Positions 1-9,859 of a stretch of DNA of 64,000 bases are shown here, piece after piece. Source of the stretch: Myxococcales bacterium (lineage in GTDB: Bacteria > Myxococcota_A > Polyangia > Nannocystales > Nannocystaceae); NCBI GenBank assembly GCA_020633295.1, contig JACKDW010000020.1, positions 62,001-126,000 on the forward strand. The letters run 5' to 3'. Position 1 is the stretch's first letter. Each line of letters opens with the position of its first letter. The notes beneath the pieces are model-generated. The model searched no databases and was not told the DNA's origin. It saw only the letters and a list, made by a program, of their open reading frames with translations. The position numbers were made by a program, and so were the translations under genes.

Positions 1-486
1 GTCCGCGTCGGTCCACCGGCCGCGCCACGCGGTCTCCCAGCGGCGGCGCTTCTCGGTGTGGCCGCGGCCCGAGAGCAGCAGCGACTCCGAGTGCGCGCCG
101 CGCTCGGCGATCGTCACGTCGCCGTCCGCCGCGAAGGAGATCGTGATCGCGGCGTCGAGCTCCTCCCCGTCGGCGCCGCCGTCGAAGTGCCGGTTGTAGG
201 AGGCGACGAGCTGCCCCGACAACGACGCGGGCGCGCGCCCGGTCGGCGCGGCGAGCTCGATCGGCGGCGGCTCCGAGGGCGCGTCGGGCGGAGCCGACAC
301 GGCGGGATCGAGGAGATCGCCTGCGGGCGCCGCCGTGCTCGAGGCGTCGACGACCGGCGCCGGCGCGCGCGCGACCGGGCTCGGCCCGCGCTCTACACCG
401 GTGCAGGCGGCCAGCAGCAGCGCGGCGGACACCCGCGCGAGCGGGCGACCACGGGCGCCGGGGGGTCTCGTCGCGCGCGACAGCAA
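1..486 (-). CDS. Putative lipoprotein, N-terminal part (cut by window edge)
   Basis: Reading leftward from a TTG at 486 the frame is open to the window edge. It begins with an Arg-rich n-region, a hydrophobic run and a lipobox ending LLLAAC (Cys about residue 28), so the product should be a lipid-anchored envelope protein. A Pro/Ala/Ser/Asp-rich linker of about 50 residues follows, then a more structured part containing SLSGQLVASYNRHFDG and ITISFAADGDVTIAERG, which reads like beta-strands. A GTG at 432 is an alternative start but would leave a signal peptide with no basic residues, so I prefer TTG. I do not recognise the mature domain. It is divergent from the cupin gene at 527 and the two share a short region with a perfect palindrome. 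Confidence 0.65.
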   Translation of the reverse strand, partial: MLSRATRPPGARGRPLARVSAALLLAACTGVERGPSPVARAPAPVVDASSTAAPAGDLLDPAVSAPPDAPSEPPPIELAAPTGRAPASLSGQLVASYNRHFDGGADGEELDAAITISFAADGDVTIAERGAHSESLLLSGRGHTEKRRRWETAWRGRWTDAD

Positions 487-497
487 GGCCGTGATCC

Positions 498-515
498 TAC
501 ACGAGCGCTCGTGTA
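498..515. promoter_or_regulatory. Perfect 18-bp palindrome between divergent genes (candidate operator)
   Basis: TACACGAGCGCTCGTGTA is its own reverse complement over all 18 bases. It lies in the 40-bp gap between the lipoprotein start (486) and the cupin start (527), ending 11 bp before the cupin ATG. Position and symmetry suit a repressor dimer site, and the ACGAGCGCTCGT core resembles operators bound by TetR-type repressors. That family assignment is inference only. No regulator gene is adjacent within the window. Confidence 0.5.
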
Positions 516-526
516 GCCTCGAGGCC

Positions 527-874
527 ATGTCCGCGACCGTACGCAAGGGCGACGCGTTCCAGCGCGAGGCGCTGTTCGGAGGCCACGGGACCGTGCAGGT
601 CTGGGACCTCCTCGCCGGCCGCGCCGCGCCGCCCTTCGCCGCGGCGCTCTCGTGCGAGCTGGCCGCGGGCGGGCTCGTCGGGCCGCACAAGCAGGATCAG
701 TTCCCCGAGATCGTGATCGGACTCGAGGGACAGGGACAGGCGCGCGTCAACGGCGTGGTCCAGCCGCTCAACCCCGGGGACGTCGTGCACCTGCCGCTCG
801 GCCACGTGCTGGAGCTGCGCAACGCCTCGCAGGTCGAGCCGCTGCGCTACCTGATCATCAAGGCGCGCGCGTAG
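527..874 (+). CDS. Small single-domain cupin protein
   Basis: This 115-residue protein fits the cupin_2 fold. The first motif region (GPHKQDQFPEIVIGLEGQG) is followed by a Gly turn and then GDVVHLPLGHVLELRN as second motif. The His and Glu of the first motif and the His residues of the second are candidate metal ligands. Members of the family range from small isomerases and dioxygenases to sugar or metal sensors, so substrate and role cannot be named. The ATG at 527 is chosen because the cupin starts there; upstream in-frame sequence is unlike any domain. Its 3' end overlaps the convergent TPR gene by 17 bp. The palindrome at 498-515 probably sits in its promoter or leader. Confidence 0.8.
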   Translation: MSATVRKGDAFQREALFGGHGTVQVWDLLAGRAAPPFAAALSCELAAGGLVGPHKQDQFPEIVIGLEGQGQARVNGVVQPLNPGDVVHLPLGHVLELRNASQVEPLRYLIIKARA

Positions 875-3254
875 CCGCGCGGCCCCGCGCGCGCCTAGTC
901 TTAGTCTCGTCGAGCTCGAGGTACCGGCGGGCGAGCGCCTCGCGGAGCGGCGCGACGCAGAAGCGCGCCGCGTCGCGCCAGCGCGCGACCTGATCGGGCA
1001 GCTGCACGTAGAGCCGCCCGCGGCGATCGAGGTACGTCAGCGTCCTCGAGGAGCGGTTCCCTCGCATGAGCCGCAGCGCCTCCTCGAGCACGCGCGGCGC
1101 GTCCGCGAGCGCGACGCGCGTGCTGGCTGACGCCCCGTCCGCGCGCGTCGCCTCCCAGATCAGCAGCGGCGCGCGCGACTGCACGACGTCGAGGGCGCGG
1201 CGCGCCTCGTCGCGCCGCCCGAGCTCTTGGTTGGCGAGCGCGTAGTTGATCCAGCCGCCGAGGCGGAAGGTGTCGCCAGCGTTGACCGCCTTGTCGAGGT
1301 GCTCGAGCGCGCGCGTCGGCTCGCCGCGCCTTCGCCAGAGCTCGCCCTGGTACGTGTGCGTCGCCTCTTCCGGCAGGTACGTGTAGTCCTCGCGCCCCTC
1401 GGCCCAGCGGGCGAGCGCCCGCTCGTGCTGACCGAGCAGCATGTACGACGCGCCCGCGCCCACGTACCCCCAGCGCGTGCGCGTCGCCCTCCAGACCTCG
1501 TCGAAGACGGCGGCGGCGCGCTCGTAGTCGCCGATCCAGAGGCTGATCTCGGCGCTGTAGGTCGCGGCGAAGGGGACCTCCGGGTACGCGCGCGCGAACG
1601 CGTCAAAGCCCGCGCGCACCTCCTCCGGGGGGTGTCGTCGCAGCCGCTCCTGCAGCGTCTGCGCGCGCAGGCGCGGCGAGTCGACGTGCGGGGCCAGCTC
1701 CAGCGGCGCTCCTGGGGCGCGCGTGAAGGTCCGCAGGCTCGAGAGGTTGCCGCCGAGGCGCTCGAGCGCGCGGCGGGTGAGCGCGAGGAGCTGTTCGGGG
1801 TCGTCGAGCGCGAGCGGCTCGCGCTCGTCGGCGAACACGTCGCGCAGGATGCTGCGAAAGATGTAGGCTGTCCTTCCCGTCAGGTAGTACCGCTTCGGGT
1901 CGCGCGCGCACTCGGCCAGGACGCGCACGAGCTGCCACGCCGTGGAGTCGTCGAAGCCGCCCTCGACGCACGCGTCGGCGGCCTCGGCCGCGCGCCCGAG
2001 CGCGTTGAGGGTGCGGATCCTCCACAGGCGCGTGGGGACGTGGGCGGGGTCGCGGCGGTAGGCCTCCTCGAGCAGCGGGAGCGCGGCCTCGGGTCGACCG
2101 CGGAGGTACGCGGCCGCGCCGAGCACCATCGCCGCGTAGGGCCGCGTAGGGCCCGCCGCGCGGGCGCGTCGCGCGAGCGCCTCGGCCTCGTCGAGCTGCA
2201 GCCGCCACAGCTTGAGCTTCGCCAGCTCGAGCGCGGGCTCGACGGGCGCGGGCGCGCGCTCCAGCATTCGCGTGAGCAGCACCTCGGCCTCGACGAACGC
2301 GCCGGTCTCGACCAGCGCGCGCGCGAGCTCGAGCTGGGCGCCCGGCTCGAGCGCCGGCGCGTCGCCGTCGGGGCCGAGCATGTCCAGCAGCACGCGCGGG
2401 TCGCCGGCGTCGCGCGCGAGCACGATGAGGAACGCGGCGTCCTCCAGCGCGCGCGCGTCGTCACGCGCCCGCGCGCACGCGAGCGCCTCGCCGGGACGGT
2501 CGAGCGCGTACAGCAGCCGCACGGCGACCCTAGCGAGCTCGGTCGACGTGTTCGAAGGACGGCTGAGCGCGCGCGCGGCCGCGGCCGCGTCCGCGCGCGC
2601 CCCCAGCAGCCCGAGGAACGCGACGCGGACCAGCAACGCGACGCGGTCTTCGTCGTCCGCTTCCGCCGACGCGCCGCTCGCCTCGCGCGCCCGCTCCCAG
2701 GCGCTCCAGAGCGTCAACGCGGGGTCGAGCGCGCCGGCGGCGAGCAGCAGGAGCGCGCGAGCGCCGGTCAGCGACGCGTCGTCGGCCTGGCTCGCCTCGC
2801 CCTCGAGCGCCCGCCGTGTCGCGTCGCGCAGCGACTCCGACTCGCCGAGCTCGAGCGCGGCGGCGTAGCAGCGCCGCAGCGCGGCCGCGACGGCCGACTC
2901 GCCCGGCGCCGGCTCGCCGTGATCGAGCGCCGCCCCGCGCGCCCGAAGTCGACGCACCCAGTCGACCGCCGCCCCGCCCCGCCGGTCGACGCGCCGCTGC
3001 ACCGCGACGCGGAGCTGTCGCAGCGTCGCGCGCGAGTCGTCGACGGTCGCGAGCACGCGCGCGTAGAGCCGGACCTCGTGGCCGGGGTCGTCGAGCGCAA
3101 CCTCGATCCGCTCGCCAGCGGGCGTGCGATAGCAGAGCGCGACGTTGTCGTGAGAGACGAGCGTCGCGACCGGCCGCAGCCCGCGGGGCCACTCGCGCGT
3201 CCAGGCCGGCGGTGGGAGCTCGACGCGGACCCGCGCTCGCGGTCGACTAGCCAC
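858..3254 (-). CDS. TPR-repeat protein of unknown function
   Basis: A 798-residue soluble protein with no visible signal peptide or membrane segment, starting at GTG 3254. Most of it, from about residue 130, is Ala/Leu/Arg/Glu-rich helical repeat of TPR type: recurring patterns such as WRIRTLNALGRAAEAADAC, GASYMLLGQHERALARWAEG and ALANQELGRRDEARRALDVV show the usual small and aromatic positions. The N-terminal 110 residues (LPPPAWTREWPRGLRPVATL, then a beta-rich stretch) are not TPR and may be a separate domain. TPR arrays normally mediate protein-protein contacts, so this is probably a scaffold. It lies downstream of the Ser/Thr kinase gene on the same strand, about 170 bp away, and a link in signalling is possible but unproven. 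Confidence 0.75.
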   Translation of the reverse strand: MASRPRARVRVELPPPAWTREWPRGLRPVATLVSHDNVALCYRTPAGERIEVALDDPGHEVRLYARVLATVDDSRATLRQLRVAVQRRVDRRGGAAVDWVRRLRARGAALDHGEPAPGESAVAAALRRCYAAALELGESESLRDATRRALEGEASQADDASLTGARALLLLAAGALDPALTLWSAWERAREASGASAEADDEDRVALLVRVAFLGLLGARADAAAAARALSRPSNTSTELARVAVRLLYALDRPGEALACARARDDARALEDAAFLIVLARDAGDPRVLLDMLGPDGDAPALEPGAQLELARALVETGAFVEAEVLLTRMLERAPAPVEPALELAKLKLWRLQLDEAEALARRARAAGPTRPYAAMVLGAAAYLRGRPEAALPLLEEAYRRDPAHVPTRLWRIRTLNALGRAAEAADACVEGGFDDSTAWQLVRVLAECARDPKRYYLTGRTAYIFRSILRDVFADEREPLALDDPEQLLALTRRALERLGGNLSSLRTFTRAPGAPLELAPHVDSPRLRAQTLQERLRRHPPEEVRAGFDAFARAYPEVPFAATYSAEISLWIGDYERAAAVFDEVWRATRTRWGYVGAGASYMLLGQHERALARWAEGREDYTYLPEEATHTYQGELWRRRGEPTRALEHLDKAVNAGDTFRLGGWINYALANQELGRRDEARRALDVVQSRAPLLIWEATRADGASASTRVALADAPRVLEEALRLMRGNRSSRTLTYLDRRGRLYVQLPDQVARWRDAARFCVAPLREALARRYLELDETKTRRARGRAATRAP

Positions 3255-3422
3255 GCGCGCACTCTATCCGAGCGCCCCGGTGGTGTCATGCGGGCGTCGC
3301 CGCGACTGCGCGCGGGCGAGCCCCTGCGGATCGAGGCGCGCGAGGCGACGCGCGCCGCGAGCTCGATCGCGCCGCGCACGACGACATGCTCGAATGAGCA
3401 CGCGCCGCGCGACGGGCGACGC

Positions 3423-5195
3423 TCACGCGTCGTCGCTCTCGTCCCCGAGCGCGACGACGGTCCGCTTCAGCTCCTTGCGCAGGCAGCCGAGGCAGTCGCG
3501 CTTCTTGAAGGTCTTGCCGCAGGTGTCGCGCGGCGTCTTCTGCATGCGCTTGAGCACCGGGAGCACGCGAGGATCCCCGAGCGTCTCGAGCTCGAGCAGC
3601 GCGGCCTTCTTGTCCTTGCAGCTCTGCGCGCGCTCGATCGTCGCGGCGAGGCGCGCGTAGGCCGGGACGTCTTCCTGGGGTTCGTAGGCGAGGATCTTCG
3701 TGATCGCCTGCTTGACCTTGGCGGGCTTGCGCCCGTCGATCAGCGCGGCGATCGGGTCCTCGAGCCCGTCGGGCACGACGTCATCCGCGCTCCCCTGCTT
3801 GGGCGCGACGGGATCGTCGGCCGCGCTGACGGGCGCCTCGACCTCGTCATCCTCCTCGGCGTCGGGCTCGTCCGCGCCGCCGCCGAGCAGGACCACGAGC
3901 AGGATCACGAGCGCCGCGAGCACGACGAGCGCCGCGCCGCCGACGACCGCGAGGTTGCGCCCGGGCTTGCGCTCCGCGAGCTCGCGCCGCGCACCGTCGA
4001 CGATGGCGCGCAGGTGCTCGGCGAGCGACGGGCGCGCGCGCGCGATCAAGCGCCCGGCCACGAGGTTGGGATCCGCGTCCGTCATCGTCGGCGCGCCCAC
4101 GAAGGGCGCGTGCTCCGACGACGGCCCCGCGGCCTGCTGCGCCATCCGCTTGAGCGCCCCGCAGACCTGCGCGGCGTCGGCCGGCCGCGCGTCGATCGCC
4201 TTCTTCAGCAGGCTGTCGACGAGCGCGACGAGCTCCGGCGGGAGCGGCTCGCTCGCCACGCTCGCCACCGAGGGCGCGTCGCCGGTCAGCTGCTGCTTGA
4301 TCAGCTCCTCCGCGTCCGCGCCCGACCACAGCCGGCGACCCGCGACGCTCTCCCACAGCAGCACGCCGAGCGCGTAGAGGTCGGCGCGCACGCCCGCGTC
4401 GTCGCCGATCGCCTGCTCGGGCGCCATGTACCCCGGTGTGCCGATGACGACGCCGATGCGCGTCACGACCTCGCCCGCGTCGGTGACCGAGGACCCCTCG
4501 ACGAGACGCGCGAGCCCGAAGTCGAGCACCCGCGCGAACAGGCCGCCGTCCGCGAGGCGCTCGACGATGACGTTGTCGGGCTTGAGGTCGCGATGGATGA
4601 CCCCGTGGCCGTGCGCCTTCGCCAGCGCGTCGGCGATCTGCCCGCCGATCTGGCAGGCCTGCGCCCACGGGAGCGCGCCGCGGCTGAGCAGCGCGCCCAG
4701 GCTCTCCCCCTCCGTGAGCGTCGTGATCAGGTAGGCGCCGCCCTCGGGCAGCTCGCCGTAATCCATCGCGCAGACGATGTGCGGGTGATCGAGCAGCGCC
4801 GTGACCTTCGCCTCGCGATCGAAGCGCGCCAGCACCTCGACGTGATCCTCGGGCGCGGCGCGCACGAGCTTGAGCGCGACCTGCTTGTTCAGCTTGAGGT
4901 GCGCGGCGCGATAGACCGTCCCCATCCCGCCGACCGCGAGCCGGTCGAGCACCCGGTAGCGGCCGTCGATCACGCGGAAGGTCATCGGGTCCTCGTCCGG
5001 GCTGCCCGCCGGGCCCCCAGCCGCGCCCTCGCTCCCCGCCGGCTCGACGGACGCGGCCACGGGCTTGAAGCCCTTCGGCGTGACGAACAGCGTGCCGCCC
5101 TTCGCCCGCGCGACCGCGTCCCAGTCGGGCGCCGCCGGCTTGCTGTGGGCACGCGGACCGTCGGCCCGATTCTTCACGTCGTCGCTGTCGCTCAT
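3423..5195 (-). CDS. Membrane-anchored Ser/Thr protein kinase (PknB-type)
   Basis: A 590-residue Hanks-type kinase. The catalytic domain spans about residues 78-345 and is complete: glycine loop LAVGGMGTV, ATP-binding Lys in VALKLVR, catalytic loop VIHRDLKPDN, DFGLARL, and the activation-segment motif GYMAPEQA. One transmembrane helix lies at about 413-436 (AVVGGAALVVLAALVILLVV), followed by an acidic linker and a C-terminal alpha-helical domain with five Cys, including DCLGCLRKELKR, which may be a HEAT-like repeat facing the periplasm. The ATG at 5195 gives an N-terminus starting MSDSDDVK; a start 42 codons upstream would add low-complexity Ala/Arg sequence and is less likely. The kinase domain should be cytoplasmic. 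Its substrates are unknown. Confidence 0.92.
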   Translation of the reverse strand: MSDSDDVKNRADGPRAHSKPAAPDWDAVARAKGGTLFVTPKGFKPVAASVEPAGSEGAAGGPAGSPDEDPMTFRVIDGRYRVLDRLAVGGMGTVYRAAHLKLNKQVALKLVRAAPEDHVEVLARFDREAKVTALLDHPHIVCAMDYGELPEGGAYLITTLTEGESLGALLSRGALPWAQACQIGGQIADALAKAHGHGVIHRDLKPDNVIVERLADGGLFARVLDFGLARLVEGSSVTDAGEVVTRIGVVIGTPGYMAPEQAIGDDAGVRADLYALGVLLWESVAGRRLWSGADAEELIKQQLTGDAPSVASVASEPLPPELVALVDSLLKKAIDARPADAAQVCGALKRMAQQAAGPSSEHAPFVGAPTMTDADPNLVAGRLIARARPSLAEHLRAIVDGARRELAERKPGRNLAVVGGAALVVLAALVILLVVLLGGGADEPDAEEDDEVEAPVSAADDPVAPKQGSADDVVPDGLEDPIAALIDGRKPAKVKQAITKILAYEPQEDVPAYARLAATIERAQSCKDKKAALLELETLGDPRVLPVLKRMQKTPRDTCGKTFKKRDCLGCLRKELKRTVVALGDESDDA

Positions 5196-5476
5196 CACCG
5201 CCGCGCCGCTCGAGCAGGCGCCGCGCCCAGAGTACCGCGCCCGCGCCGCGACACACAGCGCATCGCTGGCGCGCGCGAGCGCGCCGCACGACTCGCCCGA
5301 TTGTTCCTGCTTGTTTGGCAATGTCTATTGAATCATCTCGGATAGGCCGTCGCCCGCGCCCGCCCCGGGCCCGCGCGCCACGGTCTCGAGGATCGCCACG
5401 GGGCCGCGCGCGCGACGTGGACCGAGGGCGCCACAGGCCGCGCCGCGCTCGCGTCCGAACCGCGCGCAGTCGAGCG

Positions 5477-5566
5477 GCGCGGTCGATCGCGCCGCCGCGT
5501 CCGGCCGCGCCCCGAGCCGAGCCGCGCCGCGCGGTCGATCGCTCGGCCGCGTCCGGCCGCGCCCCG
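5477..5566. repeat. Imperfect 38-bp direct repeat in a gene-free stretch
   Basis: The gap 5196-5881 has no convincing gene on either strand; it is GC-extreme sequence. Within it two copies of about 38 bp (5477-5514 and 5529-5566), each starting GCGCGGTCGATCGC and ending GCGTCCGGCCGCGCCCCG, differ at only a few bases. The copies start 52 bp apart. Function unknown. Confidence 0.55.
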
Positions 5567-5761
5567 CGCGCGCTGCTGCGGTAGTCGGGGCGAGCCGCCC
5601 GTCAGCGCCAGCGCGCCGGGCCGGCGGTCGGCGCTCCCGAGCGCGACATCGACACGCGAGCGCGGCCGGCCGCCCCATCCTCCCGTCGCGTCGCGCGGCC
5701 TCGTCCGGCGCCGGGTCGTCGGGGGGTACGGCGACGTCGTGGTTCTCGGCAGAACCGCGTC

Positions 5762-5791
5762 CTGGCACGCCTGTCTCTGTGGACATATAAT
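5762..5791 (+). promoter_or_regulatory. Housekeeping-type promoter of the Gly-Asp lipoprotein gene
   Basis: A perfect -10 hexamer TATAAT is at 5786-5791, unusual in this GC-rich DNA. CTGGCA at 5762-5767 matches the TTGACA -35 hexamer at four of six positions with an 18-bp spacer. The predicted start point would give a leader of about 80 nt before the ATG at 5882. Confidence 0.55.
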
Positions 5792-5793
5792 GA

Positions 5794-5826
5794 CGCGCGG
5801 CGGATCGCGGGGCGATCCGTCGCGCG
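5794..5826 (+). promoter_or_regulatory. Leader hairpin or operator next to the -10 box
   Basis: Two 14-base arms (5794-5807 and 5813-5826, CGCGCGGCGGATCG with CGATCCGTCGCGCG) pair with one non-Watson-Crick position around a 5-base loop. It starts 3 bp after the TATAAT box, so it could act as an operator over the transcription start or as a hairpin at the 5' end of the leader. No T-run follows, so it is not a simple terminator. Confidence 0.4.
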
Positions 5827-5881
5827 CTCGCGCCACCACCCGCGCGGCGCCGGGTGAGATTAGACGCTTGAGAACGAGGCT

Positions 5882-7123
<1,242 letters not shown>

Positions 7124-7213
7124 CGGGGTATGAGAACGTGACCCCGAGGACATCACGATCTCGGGGCCGCCGGCGCGCCCCGACAGGCGCGCGGCGCGAC
7201 GCGCTCGCGCGCG

Positions 7214-7961
7214 TCAGATGTTGCTGATCTGCCCGAAGTCCATGGGACCCTCGTCCTCGGGCTTCGCGGCGCCCTCGGGCTGCTCGGCGGCCGGCTCCGC
7301 GGCGGGGGGCCGCTCGGTGACCTTGGGCTCAGGTTGCGCTTCGGGCTGCTTCGGCTTCGCGTCCGTCATCAACGCATCGTAGCGGCTCGGCGCCGCGCTC
7401 GCGCCCCGCGACCGCGCGCCCGCGAGCGCGCGCAGCAGCCCGGGCTCCAGGCGCGCGAGCGCGGAGGTGATGAACTCGTCGGTCGCGGCCCCCTGCGCCT
7501 GGCGGTATCGACATGCCTGAAGCGCCATATCGAGCTTGTCGCAGGCCTTGACGAAGCGCCCCTCCGAGGAGCTCTCCGCCTCGTACTCGCGCCACAGCGC
7601 GCGCAGCTCGTGCCCGCGGGCGCCCAGCGGCGCCAGCAGCCCGCGCAGCAGCGTCGTCGCGCGCGCGCGCGCGCTTGTCCGCAGGCGCGACCGCGTCGTG
7701 GGGCGTGAGGTCGCCGACGCGGACCTCGGCGAGGTCGTGCACGACCGCGATCGCCAGCGCGCGCCCGCGGTCGAGCGCCGCCGGGCACAGCGCGAGCACG
7801 AGCCAGGCGACGCCCCACGAGTGCGCCGCGACGGACTCCGGGCGCTCGACCGCGATCCGCTCCCAGCCCGCGCGCGCGAGCTCCTTGAGGGTCAGCGCCT
7901 CGAGCAGGCAGGCGCGCAGCCGCGCCAGCTCGGCCGCGCTCGGCTCGTCGTCCTCGGGCAC
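7214..7961 (-). CDS. HD-domain hydrolase (YfbR/HDDC2-like), frame broken at a CG tract
   Basis: From GTG 7961 the first 95 or so residues carry an HD domain: a His in AAHSWGVAWL and the HD pair in AIAVVHDLAEVRVGDLTPHD, as in nucleotide 5'-monophosphate phosphohydrolases of the YfbR/HDDC2 group. After ADKRARA this frame loses similarity, while the +1 frame continues with the expected C-terminal half, including RFVKACDKLDMALQACRY. The switch falls in the 17-base alternating CG tract at 7658-7674; one CG unit more, or one base less, restores a protein of about 249 residues. The restored frame ends in a Pro/Glu-rich tail (stop at 7214) that could instead be a separate 51-residue ORF from ATG 7369. 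Read literally, the first frame stops at 7329. Whether the break is real or a sequencing error cannot be seen. Confidence 0.75.
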
Positions 7962-7980
7962 GCCCGGACCATACCAGCGC

Positions 7981-9366
7981 TCAGGTCGGCAGACGCACGG
8001 TGAAGCAGCTGCCCTCGCCGAGCTTGGACGCGACCGAGATGCTGCCCCCGAGCCCGTCGGTGATGTGCTTGGCGAGCGCGAGCCCGAGCCCCGCGCCCTC
8101 GAACGCGCGCGAGCGCGAGCCGTCGACCTGCTGGAACGGCTGGAAGATGTCGTCGAGGCGCTCGGCGGGGATGCCGATGCCCGTGTCCTCGATGGAGATC
8201 TCGACCCCGCTCGCGCCCGCGAGCCCGACGCCGCGGAGGAAGCAGCGCACCGAGCCCTCCTCGGTGAACTTGATCGCGTTGCTCAGCAGCGCCGTGAGCA
8301 CGCGCCGCAGCTGCATGGGGTCGGAGTTGATGTGCGTCGGGTCGGTCGGCAGCTCGCAGGTCAGCTCGATCCCCTTGGCGAGCGCGAGCGGCTCGAGCGT
8401 GGCGATCAGCTCGTTGAAGAACGGGAGCAGCTCGAAGCGCTCGAGCTCGTAGGAGAAGCGCGACGCGTCGAACTGCGAGAGCTCGAGCACGTCGGAGATC
8501 ATCGTCACGAGGTGGCGGCCCGACGCGATGATCTGGTTGAGCAGCTCGATCTGCTCCTCCGGCTCGATCTCCTCGTCGACGACGCCCTCGCTCAGCTCCT
8601 CCGCGTAGCCGATCATCGCGTTCAGCGGGGTCCGCAGCTCGTGGCTCATCGTCGCCATGAACGCCGCCTTCGCGCGGTGGCTTACGTCGGTCTGGCGGGC
8701 GAACGCGCGCGCCTCGAACTCCTCGAGCGTCGCGCGCGTCATCCGGCGCTCGACCTCGACCGCGAGCCCCATGCCCTCGACGCGCAGGCGCTCGAAGTGA
8801 ATGATCAGCCAGGTGATGATCGTGATGACGATCAGGTGGCCCGCGAGCGCGAGCGCGAGCCAGTCGCGCGGATCCTCGAGCGCGCGCCCGGGCAGCGCGC
8901 CGCGCAGCTCGAGCGCGTACAGCGAGACGAGCGTCACCCCGACGATCGCGCCCCACGCGATCCCCGAGCGCAGGCCCGCGATCAGCAGGCTGATGGGCAC
9001 CACGATGACGAAGCCGACGCTGAGCGCGCTGCGCAGCCCGCCGTCGTAGACCGCCGCGTAGGTGAAGCCGATGAACGCGAGCGCGGTCAGCCAGTTGCCC
9101 GCGACCAGCAGCGAGCTGCTCCGCCGCAGGAGCACGGGCGTGACGAGGAACAGCCCGCTGATCACCAAGCAGTAGGCGCTGCCGACGAGCCCCGCGCGCG
9201 GCTCGGCGACCAGCAGCAGCAGCGGGATGAACGCGAGCGCGAGCACCCCGCAGGCCACCGAGATGAACACCGCGACGCCGACGCGGTGCGCGGCCTCGGC
9301 GTTCATGACCATCGCCCGGGGCAGGCCCTCCTCGACGAAGGCGCGCACGTGGCCGAATATCTGCAC
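7981..9366 (-). CDS. Membrane sensor histidine kinase
   Basis: A 461-residue kinase with about six transmembrane helices in residues 30-190, no large periplasmic loop, a coiled linker, then a full transmitter. The dimerisation box is FMATMSHELRTPLN with phospho-acceptor His 242; the ATPase domain has N box LLSNAIKFTEEG, G1 IEDTGIGIP, F box FQPFQQVDG and G2 GAGLGLALAKHI. It should autophosphorylate and pass phosphate to a response regulator, but none is encoded nearby, so it is an orphan kinase, as is common in myxobacteria. The membrane part resembles integral-membrane sensor modules that detect small or lipid-soluble signals. Start GTG 9366 has no clear ribosome site; ATG 9312 or 9306 is possible. 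Confidence 0.92.
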   Translation of the reverse strand: MQIFGHVRAFVEEGLPRAMVMNAEAAHRVGVAVFISVACGVLALAFIPLLLLVAEPRAGLVGSAYCLVISGLFLVTPVLLRRSSSLLVAGNWLTALAFIGFTYAAVYDGGLRSALSVGFVIVVPISLLIAGLRSGIAWGAIVGVTLVSLYALELRGALPGRALEDPRDWLALALAGHLIVITIITWLIIHFERLRVEGMGLAVEVERRMTRATLEEFEARAFARQTDVSHRAKAAFMATMSHELRTPLNAMIGYAEELSEGVVDEEIEPEEQIELLNQIIASGRHLVTMISDVLELSQFDASRFSYELERFELLPFFNELIATLEPLALAKGIELTCELPTDPTHINSDPMQLRRVLTALLSNAIKFTEEGSVRCFLRGVGLAGASGVEISIEDTGIGIPAERLDDIFQPFQQVDGSRSRAFEGAGLGLALAKHITDGLGGSISVASKLGEGSCFTVRLPT

Positions 9367-9624
9367 GTTTTTTTAGGATGCCCCAACGGACCTGTCCCAA
9401 CAACAAGGGCCTTCGCGGCCGAGAGCAGCGCGCTCGCGCGCGAGCGTCGTCGCGATCGGGCGCACGGCTCGCGCGGCCCGGCGCGCGGCGTCAGAACGAC
9501 GGTCGCGCGGCCTGGCGCGCGATCGCGTCGGCGCGGCGCCGGGATCGCGTGCTCGTCCCGCGCCGGCGCGGCTCGTGCTCGCGACGCGCACGGTCGCGCG
9601 CGCGCGCTCGCGCAGCTCCGCGCG

Positions 9625-9668
9625 GCGATCGCCGTCGCCGTCGCCGTCACCGACGCCGTCGCCGTCGC
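9625..9668. repeat. Short (GTCGCC)n repeat in a gene-free region
   Basis: The 493-bp gap 9367-9859 between two divergent genes has no ORF with protein-like composition; it must hold both promoters, but I see no good consensus hexamers. Its one clear feature is this tract of about seven GTCGCC-like units, the reverse complement of the GGCGAC type seen in the lipoprotein linker at 6.1-6.3 kb. Confidence 0.6.
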
Positions 9669-9859
9669 GCGCGAGCTCTCGGCCACGACCCCGCGCGTCG
9701 ACAGGGCCCGCGTCGCGGCGCCGGCTGGCGGGATCCGCCAACGACGCGACCCTGAGTTCGCCGGGCGCGTGCAGACTCCTCACCGCGCGCGCCTCGTGGA
9801 CGGACGCGCGCGCGACAAACTATCGTTCGCCCCGCGGGCGCGCCCGCGAGGAGTCACGG

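Noticed and set aside
1227..5345. Very long open frame on the + strand over the TPR and kinase genes
   Set aside because: It is Arg/Ala/Gly-rich antisense sequence with no domain, caused by high GC; the real genes are on the other strand with full motifs.
5325..5839. Overlapping - strand frames in the gap after the kinase start
   Set aside because: Arg-rich low-complexity translations without ribosome sites.
9373..9783. Possible small lipoprotein gene with Gly-Asp stretch on the - strand
   Set aside because: No lipobox or ribosome site and Arg-rich composition; only a short GTCGCC-type repeat is real.
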